DNA of 10,568 bases from an uncultured Prevotella sp. (GTDB taxonomy: Bacteria > Bacteroidota > Bacteroidia > Bacteroidales > Bacteroidaceae), in assembly GCA_946623195.1 (NCBI GenBank), contig CAMOQW010000061.1, forward strand, positions 1 through 10,568, written 5' to 3'. Position 1 is the first letter of the stretch. The number at the start of each line of letters is the position of its first letter. Position numbers and translations under genes: made by a program. Below, in pieces: positions 5,358 to 10,568 of the stretch. The notes under the pieces are model-generated. The model was not told where the DNA came from, made no database searches, and saw only the letters and a list, made by a program, of their open reading frames with translations.

Positions 5358-7874
5358 TCAGGAGTTCTTGTATTCAGTTGGCGACTGGCCCGTACTCTGC
5401 TTGAAGCTACGACTGAAATATTTCGGATCAGTAAAGCCACAACTATATGCCACCTCTGCAACAGTTTTATTGGTTTCCCTCAGCAATTGGCAGGCACGCT
5501 TAATACGAGCCTCACGCAGCAAATCCTGTGGTGTAATGCCCATGGCCTGTTTCAGTTTTCTCTGTAAACCGCTCCGACTGACGGCAGCTGCCGATGCCAT
5601 ATCGCCTACCCCAGCCTCGCTGTTCGAAATGTTCTCCTCAACAAATTGCAGAACTCGCTGCAGAACGGGATCCAACTCAGAGAATTGAGGTTCAAGGGAT
5701 GGTGTCTGGGGGACAGTCTTTACATCTGTTGCCAAACTTTCGCAAACCTCTGACAGTTTGTCTCGAACTTCTATCAGGTTCAGATATTTTTCTAAGGTTT
5801 CGCGCTGCTGGCGTTTGATGCGACGTATATATAATAAAGTATATATAATAATCGCAACGATACTTATAAAAAGAAGCACACAAAATAGCTTGCCGTACCA
5901 AGCCTCCCAGAAAGTTGGATGGACAACAACAGTTAGTGTGCGCTGATTACCAATCCACTTGCCTTCGGCATTGGTGGAGAGAATCTCCAGCCCATAGGTG
6001 CCAGGCTCCAAATCCAGCAATGTCACTGAACGGTTGCTGCCGATATTGTTCCACTGCATCGTGTCGCGTTGGCCATCCTTCTGCAGTCGGAAGGCATAGC
6101 TAATACGATTTGCAGCTTGATAGTCAAGGGCTGCAAAGTGAACGGTGATGCTACGTTCATGAGGCTGCAGGGTTAACGTATCAGCATGAGTGACAGCCCA
6201 AATGTCTTCACCACCCTGTATGGAAACACCTGTCAGCACAATTTGTGGCCTGTATGCAGAACTTTCCATTTGTTGGGCTGTGGTCAAAAAAGCTCCGTCG
6301 TTCAAGCCGAATATCCAGCGAGCTCCACCAAGCATCTGAGGACGAGCGTCGCTGAAGCGGTAATCTTCATTAAATGAGCGGGCATCTAACTGTCTATATT
6401 GCTCCGTGCTATCAACAATGCTGACCAAATGGCTGCTTACAATGGCACACTTCCCATTCTGCAAAGGAACCATTGACTGAACAACGTCAATAGGTAGTTT
6501 TTTGTTTTTGGCGGAATAGTGGCGGAAGGTCAACTGCTTCTTCAGCAGATCATCGTCCTCTATACGATTTACGCCACCGCTTTCTGTGCTGACGTACAGC
6601 CGCCCGTCAGGTGCCCTCATGATGTCCATCACAGCACTGCTACTCAGACTTTGGGCACGATTGGCTTCGCGCTGATGCAACAGAAAGTGCATCTGGTCGG
6701 CTTGTTGCTCTAGCTTGGCTACAATCAGTCCCTCTGTGGTTGCAGCCATCAGCACTTGTCCGTTTTGTGTGAGATAGAGGTAGCGTACGCGCTGGGCTAC
6801 CTGTTTGGGATAGCCGTTGGGTACCATGAACTGAGGATTGACTGCCTGGGGTTCGGGGGTGTAGCAGAGTCCTCCGCCCAACGTGGCGACCCACAGGCGT
6901 CCGTACCGGTCTTCCTCGATGTTGTAAATGTTAGGGTTTGGCAAATGCGTCAGGTGGTCTATCTGGAATGTGCCTGCGGTTGTCTCCTTCAGTCTAAAGA
7001 TGCTTTGTGGCTTGGTGCCTAACCATAGTGTGTGGTCTTTTGCCTCAAAGATGCTATAGACGGCGGCTTTGAAACTGGTGTACTGTTGATGCAGTCGCCC
7101 GTCGTTGCCCAGATAGCCTAACAGCTTAAGACTGTTGACATCGTAAAGGCGTACAGCCTCGTCTTCTTTCGTTGTCACCCAAAGCCTTTGACTGCTATCC
7201 TTAAAAAGGCACTTCACCTGCGCCTTTGGCTCTATAGCCAAACGCTGTGTCCGCTGAAAGTCGGGACAAAGCTTGTAAATGCCATTGTATTTACCCAGCA
7301 GCCAAAGGTTACCCTGTCGATCAGTGCATGCAAAGGAAGATTTGCCCAGCGTAATATCCAACTGACAAGTGCCCGACTGTCCGTCCTGGCTCTGATAGGT
7401 TAGGTGCCCGTCAGCATAGAGCTTCCATCGGGTTCTAAAAGCGTCTTTCCACACAATGGGTTTATCTTCCTTTAGAGACATGCTGGTACGGTAGCGGTTC
7501 ATGTCATCCTCAGCACCCTCTTGAGGCAGATTGCAGAACCGGTAGGTATGTGTATTGAACAAAAAATAGTCATCGTCAATGCGACAAATAAAGTTACCAT
7601 CTGGTCTTTGGACAAACATTCGGATGCGGTCTGTCGCCATATTACATCCGTCACCAGCCTGTGGCTTGAAAGTCCGGAACTCGTAGCCATCATATCGGCA
7701 CAATCCGCTCCACGTAGAGAACCACATCAGCCCTTGCTGGTCTTGCAGCAATTGGGTGACATGACTATGAGGCAACCCATCCTCTTCATCGTAATAGGTG
7801 ACGTGACATAATGGCTGTGCCATAGTAGTCAGCCACAACATACAAGAAAGTATGAATGAAGAAAAATGCTTCAT
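5358..7874 (-). CDS. Membrane-bound AraC-type regulator with periplasmic two-component-regulator propeller and Y_Y_Y domain; no kinase or receiver
   Basis: Predicted one-component sensor-activator of 838 residues. Order: signal peptide/first membrane segment (1-19, MAQ cleavage); a beta-propeller sensor built of Reg_prop-type repeats (about 25-540; examples GLMWFSTWSGLCRYDG, GNLWLLGKYNGIYKL, GRLWVATLGGGL, GRLYVSTESGGVNRI); Y_Y_Y domain (about 560-655); one transmembrane helix (about 663-683) followed by the basic stop-transfer RRIKRQQR; a 54-residue linker whose first half looks coiled-coil-like; and an AraC/XylS DNA-binding domain (about 738-838) with both helix-turn-helix units, the second containing AYSCGFTDPKYFSRSFK. 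Hybrid two-component systems of Bacteroidetes share this plan but carry HisKA, HATPase and receiver domains between membrane and HTH and are usually about 1300-1450 residues. None of these is present here, and the frame is intact. It starts 4 nt after the CE2 esterase stop, so translation is probably coupled. Its likely target is the repeat element just downstream (5279-5355), before the CE12-CE8 operon. The ligand, possibly a pectic oligosaccharide, is inferred from neighbours only. Confidence 0.93.
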   Translation of the reverse strand: MKHFSSFILSCMLWLTTMAQPLCHVTYYDEEDGLPHSHVTQLLQDQQGLMWFSTWSGLCRYDGYEFRTFKPQAGDGCNMATDRIRMFVQRPDGNFICRIDDDYFLFNTHTYRFCNLPQEGAEDDMNRYRTSMSLKEDKPIVWKDAFRTRWKLYADGHLTYQSQDGQSGTCQLDITLGKSSFACTDRQGNLWLLGKYNGIYKLCPDFQRTQRLAIEPKAQVKCLFKDSSQRLWVTTKEDEAVRLYDVNSLKLLGYLGNDGRLHQQYTSFKAAVYSIFEAKDHTLWLGTKPQSIFRLKETTAGTFQIDHLTHLPNPNIYNIEEDRYGRLWVATLGGGLCYTPEPQAVNPQFMVPNGYPKQVAQRVRYLYLTQNGQVLMAATTEGLIVAKLEQQADQMHFLLHQREANRAQSLSSSAVMDIMRAPDGRLYVSTESGGVNRIEDDDLLKKQLTFRHYSAKNKKLPIDVVQSMVPLQNGKCAIVSSHLVSIVDSTEQYRQLDARSFNEDYRFSDARPQMLGGARWIFGLNDGAFLTTAQQMESSAYRPQIVLTGVSIQGGEDIWAVTHADTLTLQPHERSITVHFAALDYQAANRISYAFRLQKDGQRDTMQWNNIGSNRSVTLLDLEPGTYGLEILSTNAEGKWIGNQRTLTVVVHPTFWEAWYGKLFCVLLFISIVAIIIYTLLYIRRIKRQQRETLEKYLNLIEVRDKLSEVCESLATDVKTVPQTPSLEPQFSELDPVLQRVLQFVEENISNSEAGVGDMASAAAVSRSGLQRKLKQAMGITPQDLLREARIKRACQLLRETNKTVAEVAYSCGFTDPKYFSRSFKQSTGQSPTEYKNS

Positions 7875-7878
7875 GGCA

Positions 7879-8979
7879 TCAGTACCACTTCATCAGTGAA
7901 CGCAGATAGGCTGTCAGTTCTGCTGCCATCTTCTCATGTTGCCACTTGCTGGGATGCCACGATGCACCATAACCGATGTCACCCGTCTGGGGGGTGAAGT
8001 CAAAGCGGAACACCTGGTTGTCGCCAGCCTTATGGGCTTCATCTACCACCTCGTTCAGCGTGTTTTTAGCTATTTCCAATTCTTTTCCGTTGAGCATGGA
8101 GCCACACAGATAGACAATCTTAGCTTTGGGGTTATGGCTGCGCACTTGTTTCAGGAATTGCTGATAGGCCGCCTTCAGCCGTTTCACGTCGTAGTTATTC
8201 GTGGAAAGGTCGTTAGTGCCGAGGTTGATACACACCAGTTGAGGCTGGAACCTCGAAAAATCCCATTTCTCTGAGCGGTCATACAGATTGGTATATTCAT
8301 ATTCCGTGGTCATCACATTCTCGGGGGTGCCTGTCTTCGGACCGCCGTAGCTGCGATAGACACCGATACCGCTGCGAGCCACCACGTGGGCATAAGCCGC
8401 CAGATTCCGGCAGGTCTGTTGGGCGTAGGTGATATAATGGTTCTCGGTCTCGTATTCAAAGGGGTCGTTGGCTACGATGCCTTCATTTCCATAGCCGCAG
8501 GTAATGCTATTGCCAATGAACTCAATGGTACGTTCTGGCAAGGCTGGTGGAGGGAGCAGCATACTACCCTTGTCCAAAATAAACCCACGGAAGTCGGGTT
8601 TCAGCTCATAGCCCTCGATGATGTACATCAGTCGCAGCGTGTGGCAGCCTTGTGGCAGAGCGGTGGCCACTGTCACGATGGAGTCGCGTTCGCTCATGAG
8701 GGCAACCTTGAAAGGCTCTGCCTGGTCAACCTGCGCCATGAAATAGCCGCTATGAGGCTTTGCCCATAGCTTTACGGAGGTTCCAGTAAAACAGATATTT
8801 ATTTGCGTTCCCGGAAAGGTAAAGCGTGGACGCTCAGGATGGTCGAAACAAATGCGCCCCACATACTGGATATTCTTGTCTGTCGGTTTAATTACTTTTC
8901 CCTGAATCGGTAAAGTGGTTGATGCCTGAGTGCTTATTGACACCAGAATCATCAAGGCTAGTAGTTTAAGATGTTTCAT
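7879..8979 (-). CDS. Secreted SGNH/GDSL carbohydrate esterase, CE2-like (acetylxylan esterase-type deacetylase)
   Basis: Predicted to deacetylate plant cell-wall polysaccharides or oligosaccharides; CE2 enzymes typically act on acetylated xylan, mannan or sugar 6-O-acetyl groups. The 366-residue protein has a signal peptide (1-19, cleavage after STQA) and the two-domain CE2 plan: an N-terminal jelly-roll (about 25-145, with FTGTSVKLWAK and SGYFMAQVD) and a C-terminal SGNH domain (about 150-366). Catalytic blocks are GNSITCGYG with Ser158, GTND with Asn256, and GYGASWHPS with His342. The acid found in DWHP versions of the motif is Ser340 here, so a Ser-His dyad is likely; dyads have been described for some CE2 members. 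The start is ATG 8977-8979; the signal peptide follows directly. A tandem duplication covers this start (see repeat at 8953-9014). The stop lies 4 nt before the AraC regulator, so the pair is expected to be co-transcribed. A CE2 call is favoured over a generic GDSL lipase because of the N-terminal jelly-roll. The real substrate (xylan versus pectin) cannot be told from sequence. Confidence 0.88.
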   Translation of the reverse strand: MKHLKLLALMILVSISTQASTTLPIQGKVIKPTDKNIQYVGRICFDHPERPRFTFPGTQINICFTGTSVKLWAKPHSGYFMAQVDQAEPFKVALMSERDSIVTVATALPQGCHTLRLMYIIEGYELKPDFRGFILDKGSMLLPPPALPERTIEFIGNSITCGYGNEGIVANDPFEYETENHYITYAQQTCRNLAAYAHVVARSGIGVYRSYGGPKTGTPENVMTTEYEYTNLYDRSEKWDFSRFQPQLVCINLGTNDLSTNNYDVKRLKAAYQQFLKQVRSHNPKAKIVYLCGSMLNGKELEIAKNTLNEVVDEAHKAGDNQVFRFDFTPQTGDIGYGASWHPSKWQHEKMAAELTAYLRSLMKWY

Positions 8980-9014
8980 GCTACAAGGCTGATAGTTTAA
9001 GAGGTTTTATGCTA
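8953..9014 (-). repeat. 31-bp tandem duplication covering the CE2 esterase start region
   Basis: Two directly abutting 31-bp units, 8984-9014 (upstream copy) and 8953-8983 (downstream copy), match at 27 of 31 positions. Both run from TAGCAT through the first codons of the esterase to AGCCTTG on the minus strand. The downstream copy contains the used ATG (8977-8979). In the upstream copy the same position is ATA, and its frame ends in TAG after nine codons, one base before the real ATG. The only good Shine-Dalgarno-like stretch (AAAAGGAAA) lies before the upstream copy, 5 nt from the ATA and 36 nt from the real start. Confidence 0.85.
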
Positions 9015-9024
9015 TATTTCCTTT

Positions 9025-10095
9025 TCATGTCATAATATGGTACATTCCTCCTGCGAGTGGCTTTATCACTCCCTTCATCTCCAGCGAGAAAAGGAGGGCT
9101 GTCAATTGTCCGATGGGGATGCCTGTCTTCACGCTGATAACGTTCAGCTGTAGGTCGTTAGTATCCTGCAACAGACAGACTACCTTCTGTTCTTCTTCTG
9201 TCAAGTCCGGAAACAACTGGCGTTCTATGGCCTCTGGCTTCTGGGCCTGCGTCTGCCAACCTATCGACTCCACAAAATCTTGCGCAGAGGTGATGAGTGC
9301 GGCGGTGTTGTTGCGAATCATACGGTTGCAACCTTCTGAGTAGGGCATGCCTACAGCACCGGGGAAGGCAAACACATCGCGTCCATACTCTTGGGCTATA
9401 CGACAGGTGATAAGTCCGCCGCCCTTGAAGGCGCTCTCTACCAAGATGGTGGCATCCGACATGCCTGCCACTATGCGGTTGCGTTGCCGGAAATTATTGG
9501 GCAAGGCCTGCGTCTGAGACATATATTCTGTCAGCAGTCCACCTTGCTTCACCATTTCTACAGCCGTTTCGCGGTGGTGCGACGGATAAATCTGGTCTAA
9601 GCCGTGCGCCAAGACACCAACAGTTTCGAAACCACAACTCAAGGCCTGACGATGGGCACAGATATCAATGCCGTATGCCAGTCCACTGACGATGAGCACT
9701 TCTGGGCATAATTGGCGCAAGTCGCTGACGAAACTGCGAACGATGTCCTGTCCATAGGTGGTGCAATGGCGCGTACCCACAATGTTGATAATGTGGTGCT
9801 GGTTCAAGTCGGCCTCACCCTTATAGAAAAGGATAATCGGTGCATCAGGACATTCTTTCAGCCGTTGAGGATAGTCATCGTCCTGCATCGTCAATGCCTT
9901 GATTCCTTTTTTCTCTATGAACTCCATCTCAGCAGCCGCCCTGTGCAATGCCTCGTTCCATGGGAAGCGGGTCTTGTGTTCCTCATAGACAGCCTTGCTA
10001 CTACCCAGTGACTGGTATAAATGGAGAATTACGCCATGGTTGACACCCGGTAAGCGTGTCAACGCAATGGCGTAATATATTTCTTCACTGGTCAT
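9025..10095 (-). CDS. dprA: DNA-processing protein DprA (Smf)
   Basis: A cytoplasmic single-stranded DNA-binding protein that loads RecA on incoming DNA during natural transformation; it is widespread also in species not known to be competent. The 356-residue length is typical. An N-terminal helical region (about 1-70) precedes the Rossmann-like DprA core (about 75-275) with VGTRHCTTYG (106-115), SGLAYGIDICAH (137-148), GVLAHGLDQIYP (160-171), NFRQRNRIVAGMS (201-213) and KGGGLITCRIA (224-234, the slot usually written SGSLITA). A C-terminal winged-helix-like segment (about 298-353, LTEEEQKVV to KGVIKPLAGGMYHI) completes the usual architecture. The start ATG 10093-10095 is 24 nt after the isomerase stop and about 7 nt after a -7 box. 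The gene has no functional link to pectin breakdown; it ends 45 nt before the CE2 esterase, so read-through transcription into the esterase and regulator is possible. Confidence 0.97.
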   Translation of the reverse strand: MTSEEIYYAIALTRLPGVNHGVILHLYQSLGSSKAVYEEHKTRFPWNEALHRAAAEMEFIEKKGIKALTMQDDDYPQRLKECPDAPIILFYKGEADLNQHHIINIVGTRHCTTYGQDIVRSFVSDLRQLCPEVLIVSGLAYGIDICAHRQALSCGFETVGVLAHGLDQIYPSHHRETAVEMVKQGGLLTEYMSQTQALPNNFRQRNRIVAGMSDATILVESAFKGGGLITCRIAQEYGRDVFAFPGAVGMPYSEGCNRMIRNNTAALITSAQDFVESIGWQTQAQKPEAIERQLFPDLTEEEQKVVCLLQDTNDLQLNVISVKTGIPIGQLTALLFSLEMKGVIKPLAGGMYHIMT

Positions 10096-10102
10096 ATCCT
10101 AT

Positions 10103-10111
10103 GCAAAGGTA
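10103..10111 (-). promoter_or_regulatory. Bacteroidetes -7 promoter box for dprA
   Basis: The minus strand reads TACCTTTGC, a full match to TAnnTTTGC, in the 24-bp gap after the isomerase stop. Only 7 nt separate it from the dprA ATG, so transcription would start at or within a few bases of the start codon and the mRNA would be leaderless or nearly so. A -33 TTTG is not clear (TTCACG is nearby). Confidence 0.6.
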
Positions 10112-10119
10112 GCGCAGAA

Positions 10120-10568
10120 TTATTCGTGAACGTAGAGGTTCCAGCCCAGATAGGTCTCGATAGCCTCGTTCAGGATATCGACCACATCGGTGCGGCACAT
10201 GGCAACATGGTGCTCGAAACCATTCTTGCAGATATACTTCATCAGCTTCTGCAGGTTGTCCACCTGTGTAACGGCGATACAGCCGTCCATGCCGTATGGA
10301 TCGTTAGTCAGCTGACCCTTGCCTAAGTAAGCCTTGATGCAGCCCTTTGGATCGTCTGTCGAGATGCGGAAGAAGGTGAACGGACCTTCGCTGACCTTGG
10401 CATAGACGGCACCAAAGGTATTGATCTTACCCAAGGTACGACCCAACACGCCGAGAGGACCCAGCTTCAGGTCGTCGTTGCCCACGAACGACTTGGCGTA
10501 GTTGCCGCAATGAGTGCAGACACACTTGTTGCGATCCTCGGCGAAGTTGTTGTTCCAGTCGAGTAGGG
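10120..10568 (-). CDS. L-fucose/L-arabinose isomerase-like sugar isomerase, C-terminal part (5' end outside window)
   Basis: The frame is open from the window edge (first full codon 10564-10566) to TAA at 10120-10122, giving 148 residues of C-terminus. An internal ATG at 10485 is not the start because family-like sequence continues upstream of it: LLDWNNNFAEDRNKCVCTHC precedes GNYAKSF. The fragment resembles the C-terminal domain of the L-fucose isomerase-like family (COG2407 type): the DWNNN and HCG motifs, then GPFTFFRISTDD, YLGKGQ, VTQVDNLQKLMKYI, the NGFEHHVAM stretch (His119-His120 of the fragment, the region that holds a metal-binding His in FucI), and a final alpha-helix. Family members interconvert aldoses and ketoses (L-fucose, L-arabinose and related sugars) in the cytoplasm with a divalent metal. 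Pectin side chains contain such sugars, so the location fits, but the substrate is undetermined. Full family length is around 450-490 residues, so roughly 300 or more lie outside. Confidence 0.82.
   Translation of the reverse strand, partial: LLDWNNNFAEDRNKCVCTHCGNYAKSFVGNDDLKLGPLGVLGRTLGKINTFGAVYAKVSEGPFTFFRISTDDPKGCIKAYLGKGQLTNDPYGMDGCIAVTQVDNLQKLMKYICKNGFEHHVAMCRTDVVDILNEAIETYLGWNLYVHE

Noticed and set aside
5358..7874. Regulator as a truncated, non-functional hybrid two-component gene
   Set aside because: Frame intact, both HTH units complete, transmembrane segment and linker well formed, and a matching operator-like element is adjacent.
8980..9024. Separate promoter for the CE2 esterase in the dprA gap
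   Set aside because: No TAnnTTTG box is visible on the minus strand in this gap or just upstream; the pair may be transcribed from the dprA promoter or an unrecognised one.
1..10568. tRNA, rRNA, riboswitch, CRISPR array, insertion sequence or attachment site
   Set aside because: Gaps between genes are 4 to 150 bp and apart from the elements listed hold no such structures that I could see.

Overview
The window looks like chromosomal DNA from a Bacteroidales bacterium, most likely a gut or rumen Prevotella/Segatella relative. The reasons are the carbohydrate-esterase gene content, a periplasmic-propeller/Y_Y_Y/AraC regulator of the kind tied to polysaccharide utilisation in this phylum, promoter boxes matching the Bacteroidetes -7 consensus TAnnTTTGC, and mostly weak Shine-Dalgarno sequences. 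All six genes lie on the minus strand, so transcription runs from high to low coordinates. The two end genes are cut by the window edges.

Layout in transcription order: (1) 10568-10120, C-terminal part of an L-fucose/L-arabinose-isomerase-like sugar isomerase. (2) 10095-9025, dprA, with a -7 box almost touching its start codon. (3) 8979-7879, a CE2-type two-domain SGNH esterase whose start region is a 31-bp tandem duplication. (4) 7874-5358, a membrane-anchored AraC regulator with a periplasmic propeller sensor but no histidine kinase or receiver domain, beginning 4 nt after gene 3. (5) 5207-3330, a CE12-like rhamnogalacturonan acetylesterase with C-terminal beta-sandwich domains. (6) 3310-1, a very large multidomain pectin methylesterase (CE8) that runs off the window; its 1103 visible codons contain no stop.

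The most interesting piece is the 150-bp gap (5208-5357) between the regulator and the CE12-CE8 operon. It holds two 17-bp direct repeats, 21 bp start to start (4-bp spacer), about 22 bp upstream of a good -7 box. That is the geometry of classical AraC half-sites at an activated promoter. Two weaker copies lie in the opposite orientation, and the whole element is roughly palindromic. The simplest reading is a compact pectin de-esterification module. A one-component transmembrane activator would sense a pectin fragment in the periplasm and switch on the neighbouring operon for removal of acetyl (CE12) and methyl (CE8) groups, with a second deacetylase (CE2) co-transcribed with the regulator. 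The wiring is inference; the domains and repeats are read from the sequence.

No tRNA, rRNA, insertion sequence or CRISPR array was seen. There is no gap longer than 300 bases without a gene. Open frames on the plus strand are shadows of the minus-strand genes.
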